Source of the DNA: JAWKUK01 sp964402175
GTDB taxonomy: Bacteria > Planctomycetota > UBA1135 > GCA-002686595
DNA length: 64,000 nt
Direction of reading: 5' to 3'
NCBI GenBank assembly: GCA_964402175.1
Contig: CAYOBN010000001.1
Location: 62,001-126,000, forward strand
A model generated the notes under the pieces. That model did no database searches and was not told the origin of the DNA. It was given only the letters and a program-made list of their open reading frames with translations. How positions within the stretch are numbered: the stretch's first letter is position 1; each line of letters opens with the position of its first letter. The position numbers and the translations under genes are program-made. Below are positions 1-9,039 of this stretch, one piece after another.

Positions 1-2421
1 TTCGCCATCGAAGCGAGCGGAGGTGACGTCTTCCAACTGGGCAACATGAGCTGGCGGCTGCTGCGGATGCAGCCCGGGACGCTCTTCGTCGAAGACGCAG
101 GAGGCGCGCCGCCCACGCTCCCGTTCTGGTTCGGAGAAGCGCCGAGCCGCAGCCGCGAGCTCTCCCATGTCATGGGCGAGATACGCGAACGCGGCCGTGA
201 CAAGAGCTGGCTGGAGAGCGAAGTCGGCCTCGCCCCCGCTGTGGCGATGAACCTCGCGGAGTACTTGGAGTCGGGCCACGCGGCGCTCGGCGCCACTCCG
301 ACCCAGCGACGGCTCGTCCTGGAGCGCTTCTTCGATGAGTCCGGGGGCAGCCAGCTCGTGGTCCATTCGCTGAACGGATCGCGCTTCAATCGCGCGTTGG
401 GTTTGGCCCTGCGCAAGCGCTTCTGCCGCAGCTTCGGCTTCGAGCTGCAGGCCGCTGCGAACGAAGAGGCGGTGCTGATCTCGCTGGGCCCGATGCACTC
501 GTTCCCGCTGGAAGAGGTCTACTCGTATCTCTCCTCGAAGACGGTGCGCGGGCTGCTGCTCCAGGCAGTCCTGGACGCGCCGATGTTCGCGACTCGCTGG
601 CGATGGAACGTGTCGCGCGCGCTGCTGGCGCCGCGCGCGGCCGGCGGGAAGCGGGTCCCTCCGCCGATTCAACGGATGCGCGCGGATGACCTGCTCGCTG
701 CGGCGTTCCCGGATGCCGTCGCGTGCGGCGAGAACCTGCCGCCGGGCGATATCGAGATCCCGATCGGGCATCCGATGGTCGACCAGACCCTCGAGGATTG
801 CCTGACGGAGGCGATGGACATCGACGCGCTGGAGGACTTTTTGCGGCAGCTCGAAGCCGGTGCGATCGAGACTCACACGGTCGACACCGCGGCCCCGTCA
901 CCGTTTGCGCGCGGGGCGCTGGCGATCGGACCCTACGGCTTCCTGGACGACGGCGCGCTCGAAGAGCGGCGCACGCAGGCAGTGACATCAGGCCGTCGCC
1001 GTGATCTGCGCACCGGGGAAGACCTCGGTGTTCTCGACCCTGACGCCGTCGCGCGCGTGCGTGCGGAGATCTGGCCCGACCCGCGGAGCGCCGAAGAGGC
1101 CCACGAAGCGCTGACGTGGATGGGCTTCGTGACGGCTGCAGAAGCCCAGGAATGGCTGCCTTGGCTCCGAACGCTCGCGGAAGCTGGACGAACGGAGCTC
1201 GCTGGAGACCGCTGGTTCGCCACGCACACCACACGCGACCTCATCGCGGTCCTGGAGGGTCGCCTCGAAGCCCTCGGCCCGGTGACCCTCGCGGAATTGT
1301 CCGCCGAATCGAACGATGCGGCCGCCGCGATCGCGGCACTGGAAGCCAAGGGAGTGGCGGTCCGCGTCAGCCTCGCTGGCTCTGACGGCGCGAGGCCTGC
1401 ATGGTGCCATCGGCGGATCCTGGCGCGCATTCAGCGTTACACCCTGACGGGGCGACGGCAGGGGGTCCGGCCGGTGTCGACCGCTCACTTCAGGCGCTTC
1501 TTGGCGGACCTGCACGGGCTCTCGCCGACGCACCGGCACGAAGGTCCTGCCGCGCTCGCGACGGCCATCGAGCGCCTCGCGGGCTGGGAGGCGCCGGCCG
1601 CCGTTTGGGAGCAGCACCTCTTCGGAGCGCGGGTCCCGAAGTACCGTCAGGAGTGGCTCGATCACCTCGGACTCTCGGGCCAGGTCGCGTGGGGTCGGAT
1701 CTTCGGCTCGGGCGCGACCCCCGTACGCAGCACGCCGATCAGCTTCTTCCCGCGCAGCGAGCTGGATCTCTGGCTGGCCCTCGCTCCGCGCGTCGAAGGC
1801 GAGCTCTCCTGGCCGGCGCAAGCGGTGCTGCAAGCCCTCGAACAGCGCGGCGCGCTCTTTGCTGCGGACCTTGCAGCGCTACCAGGTCTCTTGCCGAGCG
1901 ATGCCGAGCGTGGCATCGACGAGCTCGTCGGCCACGGCCTCGCGACGAGCGACGCCTTCGGAGCACTGCGGCCGCATTTGCGCGCACCGGCGAAGCGGCA
2001 CGGGACGTTCGGAGCGCCCCGCGGAATCGCGCTCGCAGGGGTCGGTCGCTGGAGCCGATTCCGCACGGAGAAGATCGAGGCGCTCCCCGCCCTCGGCGTC
2101 CTCGCTGCCGAGGACCTCGCCGAGAAGGTCGCGCGAGCGCTCTTGCGCCGCTACGGCGTCTTGTTCCGCGCGCTGCTCGCGCGAGAGCGCGTCCCGATCC
2201 TCTGGCGCGACCTCGCGCGCGCGCTCCGCTTGATGGAGCTGCGCGGCGAGGTCCTGGGCGGTCGCTTCGTCGACGGCTTCGCCGGTGAGCAGTTCGCTGA
2301 TCCGAGCGCGCCGAAGGGCCTCATCGCTGCAGACCGCGGCGAGCCACTGCCGCTCGCTCTGCACGTGGCAGATCCGCTGGAGCTCGACGCGACCTTGGTC
2401 CCTGGCGTCGGGGCGCTTTGA
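1..2421 (+). CDS. Lhr-type DEAD/H helicase, C-terminal part (5' end outside window)
   Basis: The frame is open from base 1, so the N-terminal RecA-like motor lies upstream of the window. The visible 806 residues begin at the conserved beta-barrel region of Lhr (large helicase-related) proteins, with a VFQLGN(M)SWRLLR-type motif and the PFWFGEAP motif, followed by FNRALGLALRKRFCRSFGFE and DAPMFATRWRWN, all hallmarks of the Lhr core C-terminal half (DEAD/H-associated domain). Lhr enzymes are ATP-dependent 3'-5' nucleic-acid helicases linked to DNA repair. The protein stops soon after the LxADPLxL...TLVPG segment, where I recall most relatives continuing for some tens of residues, so its C-terminus looks short. 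It converges on the TgpA-like gene, with stop codons only 5 bp apart. Confidence 0.9.
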   Translation, partial: FAIEASGGDVFQLGNMSWRLLRMQPGTLFVEDAGGAPPTLPFWFGEAPSRSRELSHVMGEIRERGRDKSWLESEVGLAPAVAMNLAEYLESGHAALGATPTQRRLVLERFFDESGGSQLVVHSLNGSRFNRALGLALRKRFCRSFGFELQAAANEEAVLISLGPMHSFPLEEVYSYLSSKTVRGLLLQAVLDAPMFATRWRWNVSRALLAPRAAGGKRVPPPIQRMRADDLLAAAFPDAVACGENLPPGDIEIPIGHPMVDQTLEDCLTEAMDIDALEDFLRQLEAGAIETHTVDTAAPSPFARGALAIGPYGFLDDGALEERRTQAVTSGRRRDLRTGEDLGVLDPDAVARVRAEIWPDPRSAEEAHEALTWMGFVTAAEAQEWLPWLRTLAEAGRTELAGDRWFATHTTRDLIAVLEGRLEALGPVTLAELSAESNDAAAAIAALEAKGVAVRVSLAGSDGARPAWCHRRILARIQRYTLTGRRQGVRPVSTAHFRRFLADLHGLSPTHRHEGPAALATAIERLAGWEAPAAVWEQHLFGARVPKYRQEWLDHLGLSGQVAWGRIFGSGATPVRSTPISFFPRSELDLWLALAPRVEGELSWPAQAVLQALEQRGALFAADLAALPGLLPSDAERGIDELVGHGLATSDAFGALRPHLRAPAKRHGTFGAPRGIALAGVGRWSRFRTEKIEALPALGVLAAEDLAEKVARALLRRYGVLFRALLARERVPILWRDLARALRLMELRGEVLGGRFVDGFAGEQFADPSAPKGLIAADRGEPLPLALHVADPLELDATLVPGVGAL

Positions 2422-2426
2422 GCGCC

Positions 2427-4373
2427 TTATCGACCTGCGTAACGCTCGGCTTCGTGGGCCTGAGTCGCAGACTCGAGGTGCTCGATGAGCGACGGCGCGA
2501 GCTCGAGGGTGCGAGCCCGCACAAGGAGCTCGCGCGGAGTCTCCCCTGCGAGCGGCTTCAGCTCAGCGCGCGCCAGCGCAGCCTGATAGCGACGGATCGC
2601 AAGAGGCGTGCGCATACGCCGCCGGCGGTCCAAGAGGACGATCACCGCGCAGACGATCCCGATGGGCAGAGCGAGCCGGCTGGGCTGCTCGCGGACCGCC
2701 GCTGACCAGACGGCAGGCTGCGCTCGGAGCCACGCGATGGCCTCCGCACGCCGCGTCGCATCGAAGCCCGTCACCCGCGCCCAAGCCGACCGCGCGGCCG
2801 CGCTCCAGCGGGCCAGCATGTTCGTCGCCGACATGTCGCTCGCGAGGGCAGGTGTCGGATCGACCGCGTACCAGCCACCGTTCGGATCGTGGACCTCCAC
2901 CCAAGCGTGTGAGTCCCGCGCGAGCACGGCCCATTGTCCCGGACCGATGGGCCTTCGTCCGCAACGGTAACCCGTGACCACCCGACACGCGACGCCGCGG
3001 CTGCGCAGCATCGTCGCGAGCGCTGACGCAAAGAGCTCGCAGTGTCCGCCGCGCTGACCGCGCAGGAAGGTGTCCAGCGACTCCGCGGCCCCTTCGCCGC
3101 CGGGTGGGATGTAGCTGTGCCGCCGCGAGAGGTAGTCGCTGAAGGCGGTCACCAGAGCGTGCTGCGGTACGTCACCTGGAAGCGCCTCTGCGAGCTGCTC
3201 CGCGAGCTTCACGGCGCGGGTCACGCGATGTGTGTTCGGGAGCTCGGTGAACGGCGCCAGTTCGGTGGGTTGGACGGCTGGAACACCTCCGCCGAGCGGA
3301 GGCGCACCACTGCGTGGGAGCTCGACGGTGTAGCGCGCGACCTCGGAGCCTCCGAGCTCCACGGTCGCATCGCTTGCGGCCCGCAGCCGCCGATGCGGCT
3401 CATCGGTCAGTTGCACGCGGATCGCGCCCAGAGGTAGGAAGAGCCGCTCGGTCGGCTCGGCGTGACGCAGGACCTCGTAGCGCGCGCCGACCTCCCCGGC
3501 TCCTTCACGGACGATGCCGCCGCGCCCACCCCGCCAGCGCGGCTCCGTTCGGCCGCGATCGGCGCCCCGTACGGCAGCCGTCCACGAGCCGCCGAGTGTG
3601 TGCGGCAACGTCGCGCCGCGCCAGAGCTCGGGCGGCTCGGCCCCATCTTCAGCCAGCACCTTGACACGCAGGACCTCGCGATCGGACGCGGAGACCCGGC
3701 CTTTGCGCCCGAGCGAGAGCTCGGTCGCAAACCCGACCTGCAGCTCCGACGCGTCGTCCCCACCGAAGTCCAGTTTGTCGTGGAAGAACGCCTTACGCTG
3801 GAAGTCACGCGGCCATCCCAGGAAGACAGCGACGCTCAGTGCGAGCAACAACGCAGACCTTCGAGTTCCGTCGCGAACGATGGAGCGTGTCACACGCACG
3901 TCCTCGATGTGTCCTCCGGTCGACACCGAGAGGAGCTGCAAGCCGATGACGAAGCTCGGTACGAACGCCAGGAAGACGAGCGGGAAGCCGATCCCGTTGC
4001 TGAGGTATCCCGCGACGATCGCGATCAGGAAGGCGTTGAAGAACAGCAGGTCCGGTCGCTGGCTAGAGCGAAGGTTGTTGAGGAGGTGGACCTGACAAAG
4101 CGCCGCCAGGACAAGGCCGCCCTCGAGCACACGCCCCGCGCGTCCCTGCAGTACGTGCAGGATCAGGATCGCGAAGACGGCGATGACCGCGATGTTCCAG
4201 CCAGCGCGGTACCAGATGCGCTCCCGATAGCGCTCGAGGAGCGGCGCGATGAGCGTCGCGCCGAAGAGAGGTGCGAGCCATTCGAGCCCCGCAGCCTCCG
4301 TCAGGTGGACGAAGATCAAGTTCAGCAGGACCAGCGCCTGCATCGCCTGTCGCAGCGCTCGCTCAGTCCCCAT
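2427..4373 (-). CDS. TgpA-like membrane transglutaminase
   Basis: This 648-residue protein has about six hydrophobic segments in its first 190 residues (DUF3488/TgpA-type membrane part), a long periplasmic stretch, a transglutaminase core and one further membrane segment near residue 575. The catalytic triad is visible: Cys445 in GGHCELFAS, His489 in DSHAWVEV and Asp505 in YAVDPTPA. TgpA proteins are periplasmic-facing transglutaminases, essential in Pseudomonas, whose substrate is unsettled. The start overlaps the end of the upstream DUF58 gene by 11 bp, and the MoxR-DUF58-TgpA order is the classical cluster for this family. The role is therefore probably envelope-protein processing or crosslinking under control of the MoxR ATPase; this is inference from family and context. 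Confidence 0.9.
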   Translation of the reverse strand: MGTERALRQAMQALVLLNLIFVHLTEAAGLEWLAPLFGATLIAPLLERYRERIWYRAGWNIAVIAVFAILILHVLQGRAGRVLEGGLVLAALCQVHLLNNLRSSQRPDLLFFNAFLIAIVAGYLSNGIGFPLVFLAFVPSFVIGLQLLSVSTGGHIEDVRVTRSIVRDGTRRSALLLALSVAVFLGWPRDFQRKAFFHDKLDFGGDDASELQVGFATELSLGRKGRVSASDREVLRVKVLAEDGAEPPELWRGATLPHTLGGSWTAAVRGADRGRTEPRWRGGRGGIVREGAGEVGARYEVLRHAEPTERLFLPLGAIRVQLTDEPHRRLRAASDATVELGGSEVARYTVELPRSGAPPLGGGVPAVQPTELAPFTELPNTHRVTRAVKLAEQLAEALPGDVPQHALVTAFSDYLSRRHSYIPPGGEGAAESLDTFLRGQRGGHCELFASALATMLRSRGVACRVVTGYRCGRRPIGPGQWAVLARDSHAWVEVHDPNGGWYAVDPTPALASDMSATNMLARWSAAARSAWARVTGFDATRRAEAIAWLRAQPAVWSAAVREQPSRLALPIGIVCAVIVLLDRRRRMRTPLAIRRYQAALARAELKPLAGETPRELLVRARTLELAPSLIEHLESATQAHEAERYAGR

Positions 4374-5310
4374 GGGTCCTCCGCGGCAGGCGGATCACAT
4401 CCGGCGATGCTGCGGGCGGCGCGGGGCCGTCGGCGGGCAGCGGTCGCACGGAGGCGAGGAACTCGAGCAGCTCGCGCCACGGGCGCTGACCCTCGCCGAA
4501 TGTCTCAGAGAAGTCCTGTGTCGCAAGTCGCAGAGGCTCCTTCGCGACCTTTGCCAGTTGACCGAGCGCGCTCAATGTCGACAACGCCTCTTCGAACAGG
4601 TCGTTCTCGCAGCGACGATCGAGCAGGACCTGTAGGCCGTCTCCCGTGCCCCCCTCCCACTCCTGCACGACGAGCTTGCCGCGCCGGGCGCTCGCCCGCC
4701 AATGGACACTGCGCAGGCCGTCGCGCTCGGTGTGGTCCCGTAGGCCCGCGGGCTGCAGGTCACCGGAGCTCGCATCGGGCCGTGTCGCCAGCGCCGCGCG
4801 CGCTTCACGGAGGGTGATTCCGACCAGCTCCTCGGCAGGTCGCGGATAGACGAGCAGCTCGCTCGGTGCAGCGAGCGCTTGCGTGAAGCGCAGCAGTCCG
4901 AACGGATATGCCGACTCCAGCGCCGCGTCCGTTACGGCGTAACGGCCGCGAGGTAGCGGTGGTGCGACGAGTCCCAGCGCGGCGCGGCGCTCGATGCTCG
5001 CGGCGCGACCTCGCAGCTCGGCGCCACCTTCGAGCGCGATACGGCCGCGGACGTCGAAGCGCCGCCGAGTCTCGACACTGAGAGGCACCTCGACCCGAAC
5101 GGCGGTGGCAGAGGGCACGGGCTCGAACTCGGGCGCGTGCGCGGTGACACCCTGTAGGTTCCTTCGCGCGCCCAACACGCCGATCAGGCCCGTCAGCGTC
5201 AGGAAGCCGAGCAACAAGAAGAAGAGGTTCGAGTACGGCGAACCATAGAATGCGACGAACATCGCACCCGTGAAGAGGCCGCCATGGACACCGAACCGAG
5301 TGAGGCGCAT
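4363..5310 (-). CDS. DUF58 domain protein (MoxR cluster)
   Basis: This 315-residue protein has two hydrophobic segments near residues 10-50 and a C-terminal DUF58 domain recognised by the LRDHTERDGLRSVHWRASAR signature followed by KLVVQEWE. DUF58 proteins are vWA-related partners of MoxR ATPases. The ATG at 5310 is chosen over the frame-open ATG at 5379 because the longer version would run into the end of the MoxR gene and adds a low-complexity Arg/Ser tail, whereas 5310 leaves a 4-bp gap and places the first membrane helix near the N-terminus. It lies between MoxR and the transglutaminase, so it is probably co-transcribed and translationally coupled to both. Confidence 0.87.
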   Translation of the reverse strand: MRLTRFGVHGGLFTGAMFVAFYGSPYSNLFFLLLGFLTLTGLIGVLGARRNLQGVTAHAPEFEPVPSATAVRVEVPLSVETRRRFDVRGRIALEGGAELRGRAASIERRAALGLVAPPLPRGRYAVTDAALESAYPFGLLRFTQALAAPSELLVYPRPAEELVGITLREARAALATRPDASSGDLQPAGLRDHTERDGLRSVHWRASARRGKLVVQEWEGGTGDGLQVLLDRRCENDLFEEALSTLSALGQLAKVAKEPLRLATQDFSETFGEGQRPWRELLEFLASVRPLPADGPAPPAASPDVIRLPRRTHGD

Positions 5311-5314
5311 GGGC

Positions 5315-6274
5315 TCAGAGGTCGACCGGTGTCGCTGCGACGATGTCCTCGACGCACGCGCGTGCGTCTCCACCACCACGGAGGAAGAGGCGGTGGGCGA
5401 GCACGCTCGCTGCGAGTGACTTCAGGTCGTCAGGCAGGACGTAGACCCGTCCGTCGAGCAGGGCATTGGCCCGCGCAGCGTGGATCCAGGAGATCGCGGC
5501 GCGAGGGCTGACACCGAGCAGGATCGAGTCGTTCTTCCGTGTCGCGGCAACGACACGATAGGCGTAGTCGGCGATGGGATCCTGGACCTCGACGGCTCCG
5601 ACCGCCTCGATCAGTTCGACGAGCTCGCTGCGCTGGATCACCGGTTGGAGCTCGTCCAGCGCGACCTTGACGCGGCGAGCCAGGTAAAGCGCGCGCTCCG
5701 CCTCGGGCTCGGGGTAACCGAGCTCGACCCTCACCAGGAAGCGGTCGAGCGCGGCCTCCGGCAGCGGGAACGTGCCGTGGAACTCGATCGGGTTGCGAGT
5801 CGCGAGGATCGTGAACGGTGTACCGAGCGAGTACGGACGACCTTCGACGCTGACCTGACCTTCTTCCATCGCCTCGAGCAAACACGAGAGCGTGCGCGAG
5901 CTCGTGCGGTTGACTTCGTCCGCAAGGACGATGTTCGCGAAGATCGGTCCGGGGACGAACTCGAACTCCTGCTCGCGCGCACGCCAGACAGAGGAGCCGA
6001 CGATGTCCGACGGCATCAGGTCATTGGTGAACTGGATGCGCTTGAAGTCGCAGTCCAGCGAGCGCGCCAGCGCGCGGGTCAACAGCGTCTTGCCCGTCCC
6101 GGGAATGCCCTCGACGAGCGCGTGTCCTCCGGCGATCAATGCCACGAGGATCGGCCGCAGCGTCCCGTCCGGGACGGTCACCACACGGCGCACGTTCTGC
6201 GCGAGGGCGGCGGCGGCAGCGCGGGCGCGCTCGGCGGCGCGGAGGCAGTCGGCGGTGGAGTTCTTCGTGCGCAC
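5315..6274 (-). CDS. MoxR-family AAA+ ATPase
   Basis: A 319-residue AAA+ ATPase. Walker A GIPGTGKT is at residues 56-63, Walker B appears as NIVLADEVNR near residue 115, and the sensor-1 region is ILATRNPIE; the rest matches the AAA_3 (MoxR) family through to the lid domain. MoxR proteins act as chaperone-like ATPases with vWA/DUF58 partners. I start it at the GTG at 6274, preceded by GGAG about 10 bases upstream. The longer in-frame extension to 6574 is Arg/Ser-rich, crosses a strong terminator hairpin and overlaps the next gene, so it is rejected. It is first in an operon with DUF58 and the TgpA-like gene. Confidence 0.92.
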   Translation of the reverse strand: MRTKNSTADCLRAAERARAAAAALAQNVRRVVTVPDGTLRPILVALIAGGHALVEGIPGTGKTLLTRALARSLDCDFKRIQFTNDLMPSDIVGSSVWRAREQEFEFVPGPIFANIVLADEVNRTSSRTLSCLLEAMEEGQVSVEGRPYSLGTPFTILATRNPIEFHGTFPLPEAALDRFLVRVELGYPEPEAERALYLARRVKVALDELQPVIQRSELVELIEAVGAVEVQDPIADYAYRVVAATRKNDSILLGVSPRAAISWIHAARANALLDGRVYVLPDDLKSLAASVLAHRLFLRGGGDARACVEDIVAATPVDL

Positions 6275-6424
6275 TTTGGGAGGGCTCCAGGGTTCTCCCT
6301 TCCCATCGGAAGGTGCTGGACCGCGGCGAGAGGTCCACGGAGCCCAGCAGGTCTCGATTCGGGGCGAACGCCGCCCCTCCCGCGGTGGGAGCCCCACAGC
6401 GCGGTCCTCGTGCAGGGCTACAGA

Positions 6425-6460
6425 ACGAGGGCGGGCACCCGCGCGGGTGCCCGCCCTCGT
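6425..6460 (-). terminator. 36-bp perfect palindrome, likely terminator
   Basis: The arms 6425-6442 and 6443-6460 are exact reverse complements with no spacer, so RNA from this site would form a very stable GC hairpin (the tip would open to a small loop). It lies 20 bp past the stop of the membrane-anchored protein at 6480 and before the MoxR GTG. On the minus strand it is followed by only a weakly T-containing stretch, so it is not a textbook intrinsic terminator, but its position between two operons fits that role. Confidence 0.6.
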
Positions 6461-6479
6461 CTCGCGTGGCAAGCGCCGG

Positions 6480-8078
6480 TCACTGAGCGCGTCGGTAGCG
6501 CAGGTCGACCTCGAGCTGCTGACCCGGTGCAGCGCACTCGAACTGCTGGGACGGCGAGAACCAATCGGGGGCATCGATCGCGACGAGCTGCTCGGTGAGC
6601 CCCAACGACGTCAAGTTCCACTTGCCCGTGCCGAGTCCCCGGACCTGGACCGTCCGACCGAAGGGGATCGCGACCTGCAGGACGAACGTGCCCTCGAGGC
6701 GCCCAGCTTGCAGGTCCTCGAACGTGGGCATCCTTTGGAGGATGATGGTGTCCGAGGTGACGTCGATCGGAGCGGCCTCGTCCGTCGGCAGATCGAAGCC
6801 AGTCCGGATGTTGGCTGTACACGGTCCAACCACGAGCGGACCGACATCATGGAACATGCCTTCCACCACGTCCACGCTCGCAGACGCGATGTTGAGCGTG
6901 TCTTCGCAGCGCCACGTCGCGGAGATGATGTACTTCCCCGCTGGTACGGACTCAGCGAGGAACGACCAATCCGAGTTCAACTGAATGCCGATGTTCGCTT
7001 GTTGCTGCAACATCCGCCGCTCGAGGTTGATTCGGAAGAAGCCGATGTTGATCTCCGTAGGCGTGACACCGCAGTCATAGATGAGGAGTTGGCCGAAGAC
7101 GAAGGTGCCTTCGATCCGTGCGGCCACCGTACGATCGGCCAGATCGGTCACGCGGAAAGGTGCCGAGATGGAACCGATCTCCTCTGCCTGCGGGGCGAGG
7201 AAACGGACGCGACCGACCGCTTCGATGTAGACCTGGAGCTCACCGTCGACGGGCACGAGCGCTTCGATCCGCCCGACACCCTTTGGGACAATGCGAGGCA
7301 GGTTCCAGCCATCGTGCCAGTCCGCGCCAGCGCTGCGAGAGAGGAGCGCAAACTCCTCATCGAGGGCGCTGAGCGCAGCGACGATGTCCTTGCCGGATCT
7401 CTGCTCGTCGCTCGCGACGATGTCCGTCCAGCTCGCAGCGTATTTCTCGCAGAAGTCCGTACGGACGCCCGCTTGGAAGGCGAGGCGCTCGGGATCGGCT
7501 TCGGAGGGCCTCGTCACGGTGACGCGGTCGACCGCTTGGGCGTTGCCGAGGTACTCGAAGCGCACCGTCAGCGCGGTCGCTCGCTGCACCGTGATGGTGC
7601 TGCCCGCGGCGACGTCGACGACTCCGCGCCACGGCAGGGCGCCTCGCTCGGGCTCGAGGATCACGTAGTACCTGTTCGCCCCAGGTAGCTCGAATCCACC
7701 GTCGACGAGCCGCGCTTCGGTGAACTCCACCCCGAACGCCTTCGTTGCTTCGAGCCATCGGACGCGGCCCTGGGCCGCGACCGGCGCCCCTGCGGAATCG
7801 ATCAGAGAAACGCGGATCAGGGACTCGCCTCCTTGTGCTTCTCTGGCGACCGCGAGCGTCTCGGTGCCAGGGAGACCTGCAGCCAGGTCGGCGCTGACGC
7901 TCGATTCGGGAAGGTCGGAGACCTCGGACACCGTCGGCGCGGCCATCGACGGAGCCGCTCCACCGCCGAGATTCCACGCGAAGATCAGGCCGACGACCAG
8001 CACGAGCGCCGCAACGATGAGAGCGACGGACTGACGTGAGCCCCCATAGGGCCCGTACTCGTGAATGTGCCTCAACAT
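6480..8078 (-). CDS. Membrane-anchored exported protein of unknown function
   Basis: A 532-residue protein with a short cytoplasmic N-terminus, one hydrophobic helix at about residues 17-38 and a long extracytoplasmic part rich in beta-type sequence. No catalytic motif was recognised. The order of segments, with repeated stretches resembling VRVSLIDSAGAPVAAQGRV and IEGTFVFGQLLIYD, suggests several immunoglobulin-like or carboxypeptidase-regulatory-like beta sandwiches. Its ATG overlaps the stop of the upstream secreted protein by 7 bp (ATGTTGA), pointing to translational coupling. It is the last gene of a three-gene minus-strand operon of exported proteins, so a shared surface or envelope assembly role is plausible but unproven. 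Confidence 0.75.
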   Translation of the reverse strand: MLRHIHEYGPYGGSRQSVALIVAALVLVVGLIFAWNLGGGAAPSMAAPTVSEVSDLPESSVSADLAAGLPGTETLAVAREAQGGESLIRVSLIDSAGAPVAAQGRVRWLEATKAFGVEFTEARLVDGGFELPGANRYYVILEPERGALPWRGVVDVAAGSTITVQRATALTVRFEYLGNAQAVDRVTVTRPSEADPERLAFQAGVRTDFCEKYAASWTDIVASDEQRSGKDIVAALSALDEEFALLSRSAGADWHDGWNLPRIVPKGVGRIEALVPVDGELQVYIEAVGRVRFLAPQAEEIGSISAPFRVTDLADRTVAARIEGTFVFGQLLIYDCGVTPTEINIGFFRINLERRMLQQQANIGIQLNSDWSFLAESVPAGKYIISATWRCEDTLNIASASVDVVEGMFHDVGPLVVGPCTANIRTGFDLPTDEAAPIDVTSDTIILQRMPTFEDLQAGRLEGTFVLQVAIPFGRTVQVRGLGTGKWNLTSLGLTEQLVAIDAPDWFSPSQQFECAAPGQQLEVDLRYRRAQ

Positions 8079-8986
8079 CCGCCCTCCTCGTCGCCGAGCG
8101 TTGCAAGCGAGTAGACGATGGCCCTGGTGTCACCGACGAGGTCTGCAGGGCTCAGGAGGTGACCATCGGCCGATACGGACCCCGTGCCTTCGACGTGCAC
8201 TTTCAAGACGTACCACGTCGCAGGGCCACCATCGTGCTGCAGGGTCGACCCCGACTGCTCGACCTGTATCTGCGAGCCAGCACCGACGAGCGGGATGGTG
8301 AACGACGCGGTTCCGCTGCCGATGGTCACGTTCTGTCCGGAAGCAGTGCTCGTAAGTCCCTGACTCGTCGAGAAGGGCAGAACGGACCGCCGATACCCAC
8401 CGCCCCGGCACACCGACTGCACGGAGAGCGTGAGCGAGACACCTTGGTAGGAGTAGACGTCCGACGACTTGAGCTCGGTCGCCTGACGAATCCGCGCCAT
8501 GTAGCTGCCACCTTGGGTCCCGACGCAGTGCGAGGGGCCGACGTACGTTGCAGTCAGGGTGGCATAGCCCGACGAAGACTGGGTGGCGATGACCTGTGGA
8601 CCCGAGCTGAACGCTCCAACGCTCTCGATGAGCGATGGCGCGGCCGCGTTGATGAGGACCTTGGCGATGGAGGTCCCGCCGCTCGACGTTCTTTGCTCGA
8701 GCGACTGCGGCGCATTCGAGAGCACGACCACCCAGTTGCCGCCGCAGGGTGTGTTGATGGCGGGCTTCAGACCTTCGAGGGTCCCCGCCCCGACCGGATC
8801 GGCTGGGTCGTTCGAGTGGACCCAGCGCTGAGCCTCGCTGTAGCGGGAGAAGTGAGGGATGGGCGAGCTCTCTTGCTGTTGGGCATGGACCTGGCTCAGC
8901 GTCGCCAGAGCGACGCAGAGCGCGGAGAGAGAGCGGAGGGGCGTCCGGTGATTCCGAAGCGCCGGAAGGTGGACTGCTTGCTGCAT
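8072..8986 (-). CDS. Secreted protein with CGG-W module (paralogue of next gene)
   Basis: A 304-residue protein starting at the ATG at 8986. The N-terminus is a classical signal peptide with two Arg before a hydrophobic core and a likely cut after QVHA. The longer frame to 9406 is rejected because it would overlap the upstream gene and lacks protein-like composition. The mature part contains PCGGNWVVVLSNAP, then ATYVGPSHCVGTQGG, which mirrors the pattern CGGSWITAFSYAP and ASYVAPEEMPCIGT of the neighbouring protein at 9040-9891. I infer that both share one extracellular beta-rich domain with conserved cysteines. The function is unknown. Confidence 0.75.
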   Translation of the reverse strand: MQQAVHLPALRNHRTPLRSLSALCVALATLSQVHAQQQESSPIPHFSRYSEAQRWVHSNDPADPVGAGTLEGLKPAINTPCGGNWVVVLSNAPQSLEQRTSSGGTSIAKVLINAAAPSLIESVGAFSSGPQVIATQSSSGYATLTATYVGPSHCVGTQGGSYMARIRQATELKSSDVYSYQGVSLTLSVQSVCRGGGYRRSVLPFSTSQGLTSTASGQNVTIGSGTASFTIPLVGAGSQIQVEQSGSTLQHDGGPATWYVLKVHVEGTGSVSADGHLLSPADLVGDTRAIVYSLATLGDEEGGC

Positions 8987-9039
8987 GACGTCGTTCAGAG
9001 GTGAGATTGTTCGGGTTGTCCTTCGCAAGGGAACACGCT

